Shown: in pieces, positions 5,992-14,834 of the stretch | Layout of the letters: each line of letters begins with the position of its first letter | Numbering within the stretch: position 1 is the first letter of the stretch | Assembly: GCA_036501025.1 (NCBI GenBank) | Contig: DASYBB010000170.1 | Coordinates: 1 to 64,000 of the forward strand | Direction of reading: 5' to 3' | DNA from: DASUBV01 sp036501025 | GTDB taxonomy: Bacteria; Actinomycetota; Actinomycetes; Streptosporangiales; Streptosporangiaceae | Length of the DNA stretch: 64,000 nucleotides | The notes under the pieces: generated by a model | Seen by the model: the letters and a program-made list of their open reading frames with translations, nothing else | The model's database searches: none | What the model was told of the DNA's origin: nothing | Program-made: the position numbers and the translations under genes

Positions 5992-8916
5992 TCAGGCGGC
6001 CGGGCCGGTGATGATCGGGGCGGCTCCCTGGCGGCCGGCCAGGTAGCGCTTGCGCAGGACCCGCACCGCCTCGGTGAGGGAATCGTCGGGGCCGAGGGAC
6101 TGCTCGCAATCGCGCAGGGCCCGGTCGAAGTGCGCGCTCGCCCGCTTCAGCATGCCCGCCGCGTGGCAGGCGTGCGCGAGGTTGGCCCGCGCGCTCAGGG
6201 TCTCCCGGTGGCCCGGGCCGAGGAACTGCTCGCAGTCGGCCAGGGCGGCCTCGCCCAGGCTGATGGCCTCGGGCAGGCGCCGGGCCTTGTGGCAGGCGGC
6301 GGCCAGGTTCCAGCGCGCCCGCAGCGTGTCGGGGTGGCCGGGGCCCCTGATCCGCTCCAGGTCGGCCAGCTCGGACTCATACAGCGGGAACGCCTCCCGG
6401 AGCCGGCCGCTCAGGCAGTAGATGGCGGCCAGGCTGGCCCGGGCGGCGATGGTGTAGGCGGGACCGGCCCCCGGCAGCCGCTCCCACTCGGCGATGGCCT
6501 GCCGGAGCGTCGCGGCCGCGTCGTCGGTCCGGCCGGCCCGGTAATAGGCGATCGCCACGTGCTCGCGGGCGGCGACCGCGCCGGGGTAGGCCGCGCCGGT
6601 CACCTTCTCGACCTGCGCCAGCGCCTCCTGGTAGATCCCGATCGCCTCCTCCGGCCGGCCCGACCGGCGATAGATGTCAGCCAGCTCATGCCGGACCGCG
6701 ATGGTCTCGGGGTGCATGAGGCCGATGCTCCGCTCGCGGGTGCCCAGGCAGCGGCGCAGGGCGCTGATCGCCTCGGGATCCCGGCCCGCGTCGGCGTAGG
6801 CGCCGCCGAGCGCGCGCAGGCTCTGCGTGGTCTGCGGCTGGGCCGGGCCGAGCACCCGCTGGCAGTCGGCCGCGACCCGCTCGGCCAGCGAGATGGCCGA
6901 CTCCAGGCGGCCCGCGGCCCGGTAGGCCGCGGCCAGGCTGGCCTGCACTGCGATCGCCTCCGGTCCGTCCGGGCCGGCCGCCGCGTCGATGTCGGCGGCC
7001 AACTCCTTGTACAGGGCCAGGGCCTCGTCCGCGCGGCCCGCCGCCACGGCGGCGCTGGCCTGCCGCCCCCGGAACTGGAGGGCGGCGGCCGACTGGGCGC
7101 CGAGGTACTCGCCGCAGCGGGCGGCCAGCTGGCGCCAGTAGCTGGCGGCGGCCAGCGGCATCGGGGCGTCGTCGAGGCTCCGGCCGGCCCGGGCCAGCAG
7201 CGGATGCGGGCCGCCGTCCCACAGGGCGGGACCGCCGCAGCGCTGCACGCTGGTCGCGCAGTCCCGGAGGGCCTGCTCCAGGCCGGGCGCCGTGGTGGCG
7301 CCCGCCGGCCAGCACGCGCAGATCGCGTCGGCCGCCGCCCGCACTGCCCGGCCGAGATCCGACGGGCCCATCGCGCGGCGGACCGATGCCTGCAGCGCCG
7401 CCGCCACCCGTACCGTGCGCACGTCATCGTCCGGCGCGACCGCGACCAGGCCGAGCCGCTGCAGATTGCCGAACGCGAGCCGTACCCGGGCCTGGTCGTC
7501 GCTCGTGCCGCCCGGCTGGCCGGTGATGTAGCCGCACGCGGCGGGGCTGGTCAAGATGGCGCCGGGGATGCCGGCCGGGCCGAGCACCGCGGCCAGCCGC
7601 AGGGCCGGCCAGGCCAGCTCGGCGGGCGACAGCTGCACCGCCCGGCCGACGGCCAGCATCCAGGCGGGCGCCAGCGGGTCGCGCGCCAGCTGGCCCGGGT
7701 CGGGCCGGTACCGCTCGCTGGCCAGCCGGTACTGGCGGCAGTTCTGGCCGCTGTCGAGCAGGTAGGTCACCGCCAGGTGTAGCCCGGCGGGCAGGCAGCC
7801 GAGGCCGATGGCGAGATCCAGCGAGCCCGCGACCTGGTAGGGGTCGTCATCGAGGCGGGCGGCCAGGTAGCTCAGCGCCTCGCGCTGGCTGAACGCGGGC
7901 AGGCCGACGGCCACGAGCTCGCGGGCCGGCGGCGTCCCCCGTCCCGCCGTGGCCGGCGCGGCGGACACGGCCGGCGGCGGGCGCACGCCGGCCAGCCCGG
8001 TCGTGGCCAGGACCTGGCCGGCCGGCCCGTGCGGCCACAGCCCGTCCGCGTCAGCGGCGTCGGCCAGGCCGTCGAGCACGATCAGCCAGGGCCGGCCGGT
8101 GGCGGCCAGCCAGGACAGGAGCCGGGCGGCCGCTGCCTCGGGCTGGCCCGGCGCGGCGGCGACCCGGATGTCGGCGAGGACCCGGGCGTAGCCGCTGACG
8201 ATGCTGTCCCGGCTGCCGGCGTCAATCCAGGCCAGCAGGTCGAGCTGGCCGGCCGCCCACAGCTGCGCCGCGAACGCCGCGGCCAGGCCGGTCTTCCCGG
8301 TGCCGCCCGGCCCGGCCGGGCCGCCCTGGCCGCCCGCGCTGCCGGGGCTGCCGGGGCTGCCGGGGCTGCCGAGGCTCGCGGGGGAGTCGGGGGAGTCGGG
8401 GCCGCCAGGGCGGCCCGGTTCCGGCGGGCCGAGAATCACCGTGACTCCGGCCCACAGTGCGTCCCAGCCGCGCGGCCCGGTCTCCGGCCGCTCGGTTACG
8501 CCGTCGCCCGGGAACGGGAGGGTCCCCGACCGGACAGGCCACGCCATGCGCCGCAGCGGCAAGGCGCGTCCGCCGCGCCCGCCGTTTCCGCCTCTCCCGG
8601 CGTCCTCGCCCCTCCGGGCGTTCCGGGCGTTAGCGCCCGGCCCGGCGTCTCCGGCGTTCCGGGCGTTAGCGCCCGGCCCGGCGTCTCCGGCGTTCCGGGC
8701 GTTAGCGTCCCGCCCGGCGTCTCCGGCGTTCCGGGCGTTCCCGCCCCTCGCGGCGTCTCCGGCGTCTCCGGCGTCTCCGGCGTTCCCGGCGTTCCCGGCG
8801 TTCCCGCCCCGCCCGCCCTGCCCGGCGTTCCCGCCGCGGCCGCCCTGCCCGGTGTTCCCGCCGCGCCCGCCGTGCCGCGCGCCCCCGCCCGGCCCGGGTT
8901 TCACTCGCTCACTCAT
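5992..8916 (-). CDS. P-loop ATPase with C-terminal TPR repeats (NB-ARC/STAND-like)
   Basis: 974 residues in three parts. Residues 1 to about 190 are low complexity, rich in Gly, Asn, Ala and Asp, and encoded by tandem repeats. A P-loop (GPGGTGKTGLAA, Lys208) and a Walker B-like WLIVLDGLADA form an NTPase domain. From about residue 600 to 960 runs a series of kinesin-light-chain-like TPRs (LASERVAAD, GHPDTLRARWNLA and similar). This is the architecture of STAND-type signal ATPases, in which the TPRs sense or scaffold and ATP drives oligomerisation. No effector domain (protease, TIR, nuclease) is visible. Its ATG lies inside the end of the DHA2 pump gene (8-base overlap), so the two are translated together. 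Confidence 0.75.
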   Translation of the reverse strand: MSERVKPGPGGGARHGGRGGNTGQGGRGGNAGQGGRGGNAGNAGNAGDAGDAGDAARGGNARNAGDAGRDANARNAGDAGPGANARNAGDAGPGANARNARRGEDAGRGGNGGRGGRALPLRRMAWPVRSGTLPFPGDGVTERPETGPRGWDALWAGVTVILGPPEPGRPGGPDSPDSPASLGSPGSPGSPGSAGGQGGPAGPGGTGKTGLAAAFAAQLWAAGQLDLLAWIDAGSRDSIVSGYARVLADIRVAAAPGQPEAAAARLLSWLAATGRPWLIVLDGLADAADADGLWPHGPAGQVLATTGLAGVRPPPAVSAAPATAGRGTPPARELVAVGLPAFSQREALSYLAARLDDDPYQVAGSLDLAIGLGCLPAGLHLAVTYLLDSGQNCRQYRLASERYRPDPGQLARDPLAPAWMLAVGRAVQLSPAELAWPALRLAAVLGPAGIPGAILTSPAACGYITGQPGGTSDDQARVRLAFGNLQRLGLVAVAPDDDVRTVRVAAALQASVRRAMGPSDLGRAVRAAADAICACWPAGATTAPGLEQALRDCATSVQRCGGPALWDGGPHPLLARAGRSLDDAPMPLAAASYWRQLAARCGEYLGAQSAAALQFRGRQASAAVAAGRADEALALYKELAADIDAAAGPDGPEAIAVQASLAAAYRAAGRLESAISLAERVAADCQRVLGPAQPQTTQSLRALGGAYADAGRDPEAISALRRCLGTRERSIGLMHPETIAVRHELADIYRRSGRPEEAIGIYQEALAQVEKVTGAAYPGAVAAREHVAIAYYRAGRTDDAAATLRQAIAEWERLPGAGPAYTIAARASLAAIYCLSGRLREAFPLYESELADLERIRGPGHPDTLRARWNLAAACHKARRLPEAISLGEAALADCEQFLGPGHRETLSARANLAHACHAAGMLKRASAHFDRALRDCEQSLGPDDSLTEAVRVLRKRYLAGRQGAAPIITGPAA
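8620..8763. repeat. 36-bp tandem repeat inside the ATPase-TPR gene, followed by 9-bp units
   Basis: Four 36-base units (from 8620, 8656, 8692 and 8728) are followed by several 9-base GTCTCCGGC/GTTCCCGGC units. On the coding strand they encode 12-residue AGDAGPGANARN-like blocks and then three-residue Gly-Asx-Ala blocks. This is in-frame expansion of a flexible N-terminal region and is likely to vary in length between strains. Confidence 0.8.
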
Positions 8917-10618
8917 CGAGCAGCTCCTCCAGGTCCGGCAGGTCCTCGTCCGCCCCGGCGCGGAACGCGAGCACCGTGATCAGGGCGGCCAGCAGCGCGG
9001 CCGTCCCGCACAGCGCGTACCCGAGCGCGTACGAGTGGCTCAGCGCGTCGAAGGCGACCCGCTGCAGCGGGTTGAACGGCGTCACCTGGCCGCCGGGCGC
9101 GGTCACGGTGGCAGGCACCGCGTTCGCGCCGAGCGGGCCGGACGTGACGGCGTGCACGGCACCGAGGACCGCGGGCCGCTGGGCGGCCGGGACGTGGGCC
9201 GGGGCGGCCAGGAAGGCGGCGTAGGCGTGCTGCAGGACCGGGCTCGCGGCCAGCCGCTGCCGGATCCCGGCCGCGGCCTGGCTGAGCGCGACCGCGCCGA
9301 TGATGGCCGGGCCGAGGGTGAAGCCGAAGTCACGCAGCATGTTGGTCGAGCCGCTGGCCATCCCGGCCAGGTGGTTGGGCGCGGTGTTCACGGCGATCGC
9401 GGTGAGCGCGGACAGGGCCAGCGCGAAGCCGGAGCCGACCAGGATGAACGGCGCGATGACCGGGGCCAGGGACAGGTCGGCGGCCGGGATGGCGGCCAGC
9501 CACAGCGCGCCCGCCGCCATCAGCACCAGCCCGGCGCTCAGCGGCCACTTGGGGCTGTGCCGGTCCAGCAGCCGCACGGTCACCGGCAGCTGGACCACCG
9601 CCATGCCGTTGAGGAACACGAACGCGAGCGCGGTCTTCAGCGGGCTGAATCCCTGAATGGCCGACAGCCGGATGCTCGTCGAATAGGCAATTCCGAGGAA
9701 CGCGAACATGCCGATGATCGTGACGGCCGAGGCGACCGCGAAATTCCGGTTGTAGAAGAAGTCAAGGCGCAGCAGCGGCGCCCCCGACCGCCGCTCCACG
9801 GCGATGAACAACCCGAGGAAGACCGCGAAGATCGCCAATGCGGACACGATCGGCCAGCTCCGCCAGCCACTGGCCGGGCCCTGGACAAAGGCATACAGCA
9901 GCGCGAAGAGGGCGACCGCGATGGTCGCCTGCCCGGCCCAGTCGAGCGACCGGCCCTCCGGCGACGAGGAGTCCCTGGCCGCGGTGGCCGAGACGACGGC
10001 GCTGACCAGGGCCAGGGCCAGCACGACCAGGTAGGCCCATTTCCAGCCGGCCAGCGGGTCGGCGCCGAACCGCAGTTTCGCGGCCAGGCCGCCCAGCAGC
10101 GGCGAGGCGCAGTTCCCCGCCGACAGCGCCGCCGCCCAGATCGACACCGAGCGGATCCGGGTCGTCCCGGAGTAGGTGCCCGCGGCGATCATGGCCAGGC
10201 TGGTCGGGAAGATCGCGGCGGCGCCGAGCCCGGCCAGGACCTGGCCGGTCCACAGCACGGCCAGCCTGGTGTCGGTGGGCAGCGCGGTCCCCGGCGTGAG
10301 CACGCCGACGGCCTCCCCGGCGGCGAGCGCGAGGGCGCCGCCGACCAGCAGCCGCTTGCGGCCGAACAGGTCGCCGAGCACGCCGAACGTCAGCTCCAGG
10401 ACGCAGATCGGGACTAAGAACGCGTCCGAGATCCAGGTGAGCTGGGCCGAGCTGGTGCCGAGGTCCTGCTGGAACAGGCCGTTGAGGACGGCGGGAATGG
10501 CCACGCCCATCTGCGCGACGCAGACGGCGAGGACCGCGGCAATCAGCGTGCCGGCTCGCAGGACATAGATCCCGGATGGGATGTATGCCGCATTTTTGGT
10601 GGTTCTGAGATACGCCAT
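8909..10618 (-). CDS. DHA2-type MFS transporter
   Basis: 569 residues and about 14 hydrophobic segments. Motif A reads GDLFGRKRLLV, and helix 1 ends in VAIPAVLNGLFQQDL, where a typical DHA2 protein has LDxTIVNVALP, so this is a diverged member. GGAG lies about six bases upstream of the ATG. It overlaps the downstream ATPase-TPR gene by eight bases. Substrate unknown; the fixed coupling to a STAND-type ATPase suggests the two function together, which is inference. Confidence 0.82.
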   Translation of the reverse strand: MAYLRTTKNAAYIPSGIYVLRAGTLIAAVLAVCVAQMGVAIPAVLNGLFQQDLGTSSAQLTWISDAFLVPICVLELTFGVLGDLFGRKRLLVGGALALAAGEAVGVLTPGTALPTDTRLAVLWTGQVLAGLGAAAIFPTSLAMIAAGTYSGTTRIRSVSIWAAALSAGNCASPLLGGLAAKLRFGADPLAGWKWAYLVVLALALVSAVVSATAARDSSSPEGRSLDWAGQATIAVALFALLYAFVQGPASGWRSWPIVSALAIFAVFLGLFIAVERRSGAPLLRLDFFYNRNFAVASAVTIIGMFAFLGIAYSTSIRLSAIQGFSPLKTALAFVFLNGMAVVQLPVTVRLLDRHSPKWPLSAGLVLMAAGALWLAAIPAADLSLAPVIAPFILVGSGFALALSALTAIAVNTAPNHLAGMASGSTNMLRDFGFTLGPAIIGAVALSQAAAGIRQRLAASPVLQHAYAAFLAAPAHVPAAQRPAVLGAVHAVTSGPLGANAVPATVTAPGGQVTPFNPLQRVAFDALSHSYALGYALCGTAALLAALITVLAFRAGADEDLPDLEELLDE

Positions 10619-10678
10619 GGAGCCGCTCCAGCACCAGGGACAACGAACCTCGGGGTGTGGAGACAGATCATGGCACTA

Positions 10679-10688
10679 TGTCCGGACA
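10679..10688. promoter_or_regulatory. Short palindrome upstream of the pump/ATPase operon
   Basis: TGTCCGGACA is a perfect 10-base palindrome flanked by CTA and ATAG, 61 bases upstream of the pump start on its 5' side. Position and symmetry fit an operator, but no adjacent regulator gene is present. Confidence 0.35.
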
Positions 10689-10704
10689 ATAGGAAAGGGT
10701 CCCG

Positions 10705-12234
10705 CTACGAGAAGATGAGCGTTCCATCCCCGAAATCGGCCGCCGGAAGGATTTCGCGCTCATCGAAGTAGCCGACGTCGGTCCCGCGCCACGGCATCCG
10801 GTCGCCCTGCCGCGGAACGCGGTGCACGCTGCGCAGCAGGTACCCCGGGCTGAAGTCGTCCGGGTCGGTCCACGGCCGCAGCGGCATCTCGGCTTCGTCG
10901 TCCCGGAGCGCGGGCACCACCACCGTGGCGCCGCGCTCGTCCATGTGCTCGAACAGTCGGCACATCAGGTCGCTGATCAGGTCGACGCGCAGGGTCCAGC
11001 TGGACCGCCAGTAGCCGAAGATGTAGGCCAGGTTGGGCACGCCGGTGAACATGATGCCGTGGTAGGTGACCGCGGCGGACCAGTCGACCGGGGCGCCGTC
11101 GACGAAGAACGGGAGGTCGCCCATCACGCTGAGGTGGAAGCCGGTCGCGGTGACGATGACGTCGGCCTCGAGGATCTCGCCCGAGCTCAGCCGGATGCCG
11201 TGCTCGGTGAACTCCTCGATGGTGTCGGTGACCACCGACGCCCGGCCCTCGCGGATGGCGGTGAAGAAGTCGCCCTCGGGGATGCGGCAGATCCGCTGCT
11301 TGCCGAGCGGGTAGCGCGGCGTGAAATGCCGGTCCACGTCGTAGCCGGGCGGGAGGGCCTGCCGGGCCTGGTCGATGAACCACTGGCGCATCTCGTCGGG
11401 GGCCTTGGCGCGCCGCTCCCGGGCCTCGCGGGCCTGCTTGAGGACCAGCCGCCGGATGATCTCGTGCGTCCACTCGGCGGGCGTGTCCACCGAGCGCAGC
11501 ACCTCGGCCATCTCGTTCGACTTGGGGCTCGCGATGTAGTACGTGGGGGAGCGCTGCAGCACGGTCACGTGCGCGGCCCCGCCGGCCGCCAGGGCCGGCA
11601 CCAGCGTGGCCGCCGTGGCGCCGGAGCCGATGACCACGACCCGCCGGCCGGCGTAGTCGAGGTCCTGCGGCCAGGTCAGGGGGTGCACGATCGGGCCGGC
11701 GAAGTTCTCCATCCCCGGCCACTGCGGCGTGTAGCCCTGGTCCTGCCGGTAGTACCCCTGGCACATCCACAGGAAGTCGGCGGTGTAGCGGGCCTGCTCC
11801 CCGGTGTCCAGCCGGGTGACCTCGACGGTCCACTGGCGCGCGGCCGAGGACCAGCTGGCCGACCGCACCCGATGCCGGTAGCGGATGTAGCGCCCGAGGT
11901 CGTTCTCGTCGATGACCTCGCTGAGGTAGGCGAGGATCTGCTCGGCGGTGGCCAGCTCGTCCTTGAGCCACGGCTTGAAGCTGTACCCGAAGGTGTACAT
12001 GTCGCTGTCGGACCGGGCGCCGGGGAAGCGGTTGACGCTCCACGTGCCGCCGAAGTCGGCCCGCGATTCCAGCACCGCGAAGCTCCGGCCCGGAAACCGG
12101 TGCGACAGGTGATACGCAACCCCGATCCCGGAGATGCCCGCGCCGACCACCAGCACGCCGAAGTGCTCGCTGCTGCCGTCCGGCGCGCCGCCCTCAGCCC
12201 GCTCCCGCTCGATCCCGACCTGGGTCGTGCTCAC
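10705..12234 (-). CDS. Flavin-containing Baeyer-Villiger monooxygenase, EthA-like
   Basis: 509 residues. There are two Rossmann motifs, VVGAGISGIG near residue 33 for FAD and VVVIGSGATAAT for NADPH. Between them is the BVMO fingerprint FxGxxxHxxxWP (FAGPIVHPLTWP), intact. The region around it (GYTPQWPGMENFAG) is close to the EthA branch. It should insert oxygen next to a ketone to form an ester or lactone using NADPH and O2. The GTG at 12232-12234 is preceded by GGAGG at nine bases. It follows an SDR gene by 40 bases on the same strand; the SDR could supply the ketone from an alcohol. Confidence 0.9.
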   Translation of the reverse strand: MSTTQVGIERERAEGGAPDGSSEHFGVLVVGAGISGIGVAYHLSHRFPGRSFAVLESRADFGGTWSVNRFPGARSDSDMYTFGYSFKPWLKDELATAEQILAYLSEVIDENDLGRYIRYRHRVRSASWSSAARQWTVEVTRLDTGEQARYTADFLWMCQGYYRQDQGYTPQWPGMENFAGPIVHPLTWPQDLDYAGRRVVVIGSGATAATLVPALAAGGAAHVTVLQRSPTYYIASPKSNEMAEVLRSVDTPAEWTHEIIRRLVLKQAREARERRAKAPDEMRQWFIDQARQALPPGYDVDRHFTPRYPLGKQRICRIPEGDFFTAIREGRASVVTDTIEEFTEHGIRLSSGEILEADVIVTATGFHLSVMGDLPFFVDGAPVDWSAAVTYHGIMFTGVPNLAYIFGYWRSSWTLRVDLISDLMCRLFEHMDERGATVVVPALRDDEAEMPLRPWTDPDDFSPGYLLRSVHRVPRQGDRMPWRGTDVGYFDEREILPAADFGDGTLIFS

Positions 12235-12274
12235 CGCTCGATTCCTCCGCGCATTGAGTGCCGTCCGCCGCCCC

Positions 12275-13102
12275 TCAGGCCGCCGGCCCGTCCAGCGGCC
12301 CCGGCGTGCGGCCCAGCTCCGCGACCAGCTGGCGGCTGTAGGCCACCCGCCCGGTCAGCACCGCCGGGTCGCCGCTGCACAGCGCCAGGGAGGCCTCGGC
12401 GAACATCTCCGGGGACTCCGCGTCGCCGGACGCCAGGGCCTGGTCGACATCGGTGATCAGGTGGTGGAACAGCACCCCCGGCGTGGGCACGCCGCGGGTC
12501 GGGGACAGTACGTTGACGGCGATGCCGTCGGCGTAGACCTCGGCCGCCAGCCCGGTCGTGAGCCGCTCCAGCGCGGCCTTGCACATGCCGTAGACCGTGC
12601 CGCCGATGCCGCCGCCCGGCTCGGGCGGGATGGCCGGGTGGACCGCCGCGATCGAGGAGATGTTCAGGATCCACCCCGCGCCGCGTTCCCGCATGCCCGG
12701 AAGGACCCGCTGGCTCAATTCGAACGGGGCCTTGACCTGGACCTCGAACATGAGGTCGTAGCGGCGCCCGGGGAACTCCGCGACCGGCAGGAAGAACGTC
12801 ACCGCCGCGTTGTTGACCAGGATGTCCACCGGTCCCAGCTCGCGCTCGGCCTCGTCGATGATGCGGGCCCGGTCGGCGGGCTTGCTCAGGTCGGCCCGGA
12901 TCGCGACGGCCGTGCCGCCGGCCTTGCGGATGGTGGCGACCGTCTCGTGGATGGTGCCCGGCAGCCGCTCGTCGGACTGCTCCTGCGTCCGCGCGACGAC
13001 CGCCACGGCCGCGCCCTCGGCGGCGAACCGCCGGGCGACGTACTCGCCGATCCCGCGGCTGGCCCCGGTCACCACGGCCACCCGGCCCGCTAGCACGCCC
13101 AC
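12275..13102 (-). CDS. Short-chain dehydrogenase/reductase
   Basis: 275 residues. It has the TGASRGIG cofactor motif near residue 13, NNAA in place of NNAG, and NISSIAA and YGMCK as the catalytic Ser and Tyr-x3-Lys. The long insert between the first and second strands (TQEQSDERLPGTIHETVATI) is typical of a subgroup often found with acyl-CoA and monooxygenase genes. It probably oxidises a secondary alcohol for the downstream BVMO. It is divergent from the crotonase-fold gene across 137 bases that must hold both promoters. Confidence 0.85.
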   Translation of the reverse strand: MGVLAGRVAVVTGASRGIGEYVARRFAAEGAAVAVVARTQEQSDERLPGTIHETVATIRKAGGTAVAIRADLSKPADRARIIDEAERELGPVDILVNNAAVTFFLPVAEFPGRRYDLMFEVQVKAPFELSQRVLPGMRERGAGWILNISSIAAVHPAIPPEPGGGIGGTVYGMCKAALERLTTGLAAEVYADGIAVNVLSPTRGVPTPGVLFHHLITDVDQALASGDAESPEMFAEASLALCSGDPAVLTGRVAYSRQLVAELGRTPGPLDGPAA

Positions 13103-13239
13103 GCGATTCTCGCTCTCTGCTCGCTGGTCCCCACAGCAGTGTTCTAATGCGGCTGATCATGGAAGTAAAGAGCGATACCGGCTCAGACGCTGCCCGGGCG
13201 CTCTAGCTGAGGCCTGCCTCGCCGGGGTATCACTATGTT

Positions 13240-14043
13240 ATGGATCATGTAGAAGGGCTGGCTTTGGACCTGGCCGGCGGCGTCGCGACGATCACGCTGA
13301 ACCGGCCCGAGAAGCTCAACGCGATCCGGTGGCCGATGGTCCGCGGCATCACCGACTGGGTGACCGCGCTCGGCGAGGACCCCGCGGTGCGCGTCATCGT
13401 CATCACCGGGGCCGGGCGGGCGTTCTCCTCCGGCGACGACATCGTGGGCGGCATGGGCGGCGAGTTCTCCGCGGAGCCGGCCGAGCGCATCGCCCGCTCG
13501 GTGACCCGCGGCTGGCACTACCAGATGATCAGGACCCTGATGTCGGTGCCCCGGCCGGTCATCGCCGCCCTCAACGGGCGCACCCACGGCGCGGGCTGGG
13601 TCATCGCGCTCGCCTGTGACTTCCGCGTCGCCCGCGATGACATGCTGATCGGCGACATCCGCTCCGAGAAGGCGATCTTCGCCAACCAGGGCGTCGGCCT
13701 CATGCTGCCGCACCTGATCGGCGCCTCGCGGGCCATGGACCTGCTCATGACCGGCCGGGTCATCGAGGCGGCCGAGGCCGAGCGGTTCGGGATCCTCCAG
13801 CGGCTGTGGCCAGCCGCGGACTGGGATCGCGAGCTGGCCGCCTTCACCGGCGAGCTGGCGGCCGGGCCGACGCGGGTCTACGCCGCGTGGAAGGCCAGCG
13901 TGAACCGGTCCGTGCTGCTGGAGCTGGACGCCTACACCGACCACGAGAACCTGCTCAACGTCGCGCTGACCGGCTCGGCCGACCACGACGAGGGCATCGC
14001 GTCGTTCCGGGAGAAGCGCAGCCCGGTGTTCACCGGCCGCTGA
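13240..14043 (+). CDS. Enoyl-CoA hydratase/isomerase-family (crotonase-fold) protein
   Basis: 267 residues with the crotonase signature: VATITLNRPEKLNAI at the N-terminus, the oxyanion-hole loop FSSGDDI and HGAGWVIALACD. The first catalytic Glu of true hydratases (GGGxELA) aligns with Val here, and the second Glu region is also unusual (SEKAIFANQGVGL). The reaction may therefore be isomerisation, hydrolysis or C-C cleavage of a CoA ester rather than hydration. No clear ribosome-binding site precedes the ATG at 13240, and a leaderless transcript is possible. It is divergent from the SDR-BVMO pair. Confidence 0.82.
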   Translation: MDHVEGLALDLAGGVATITLNRPEKLNAIRWPMVRGITDWVTALGEDPAVRVIVITGAGRAFSSGDDIVGGMGGEFSAEPAERIARSVTRGWHYQMIRTLMSVPRPVIAALNGRTHGAGWVIALACDFRVARDDMLIGDIRSEKAIFANQGVGLMLPHLIGASRAMDLLMTGRVIEAAEAERFGILQRLWPAADWDRELAAFTGELAAGPTRVYAAWKASVNRSVLLELDAYTDHENLLNVALTGSADHDEGIASFREKRSPVFTGR

Positions 14044-14147
14044 GCCGGCGCCGGGTGCCGCGTGCCGCCGGGATGTCGCCATGTGCGATTTTGCCGGTTC
14101 CGCAATCCGGCTTGTCACGGCGGGCGCCGGGGACGCACCCTGGGCGC

Positions 14148-14798
14148 GTGAGCGAACACGATGACGCGCGTCACGCGGTGACCGGCGGCCCGGCCACCCA
14201 GGAATTCTGGGACGAGCGCTACGCCAGCGCGGATCAGGTCTGGAGCGGCGAGGCCAACGGCGCGCTCGTCCGCGAGTCCGCCGGGCTCGCGCCCGGCCAG
14301 GCCCTCGACGTCGGCTGCGGCGAGGGCGCCGACGCTGTCTGGCTCGCGCTGCGCGGGTGGGACGTGACCGCGCTGGACGTGTCGCCGGTCGCGCTCGAGC
14401 GCGCATCCCGGCACGCCGGGCAGGCCCGGGTCAAGGTGCGGTGGGTGCACTCCGGCCTGGTCGGCGCCCCGATCGCGCCGGGCGCCTTCGGCCTGGTGTC
14501 GGCCCAGTACCCGGCGCTGCTGCGCACCCCCGGCCACGACGCCGAGCGCGCCCTGCTGGCCGCCGTCGCGCCGGGCGGCACGCTGCTGGTCGTACACCAC
14601 CACCCGCCCATCGACGCCGAGCAGGCCAGGGCCCACGGCTTCGACCCCGACGACTACGTGACCCCCGAGGACGTCGCCGCGCTGCTCGATGACGCGTGGC
14701 AGGTCAAGGTCAAGGAGATCCGCGCGCGCAACGTCACCGCCGGCGCCGGGTCTCACCACACCCACGACCTCGTCCTGCGCGCGCACCGCACGCGCTGA
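14148..14798 (+). CDS. SAM-dependent class I methyltransferase
   Basis: 216 residues. Motif I is LDVGCGEGADAVWLA, followed by the acidic strand VTALDVSPVALERA, which binds the ribose of SAM. Motif II/III has LVSAQYPALL and VAPGGTLLVV. The N-terminal FWDERY and the overall pattern resemble TehB/thiopurine-type small-molecule methyltransferases. The GTG at 14148 gives the usual 40-residue lead before motif I; the open frame continues upstream without support. Substrate unknown. Confidence 0.83.
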   Translation: MSEHDDARHAVTGGPATQEFWDERYASADQVWSGEANGALVRESAGLAPGQALDVGCGEGADAVWLALRGWDVTALDVSPVALERASRHAGQARVKVRWVHSGLVGAPIAPGAFGLVSAQYPALLRTPGHDAERALLAAVAPGGTLLVVHHHPPIDAEQARAHGFDPDDYVTPEDVAALLDDAWQVKVKEIRARNVTAGAGSHHTHDLVLRAHRTR

Positions 14799-14834
14799 CA
14801 ACGGCGGGGCCGGGCTCCGTGGGAGCATGACGGG

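Noticed and set aside
4165..8763. 36-bp repeats considered as CRISPR
   Set aside because: Units are contiguous without spacers, one array lies inside a coding frame, and no cas genes are present.
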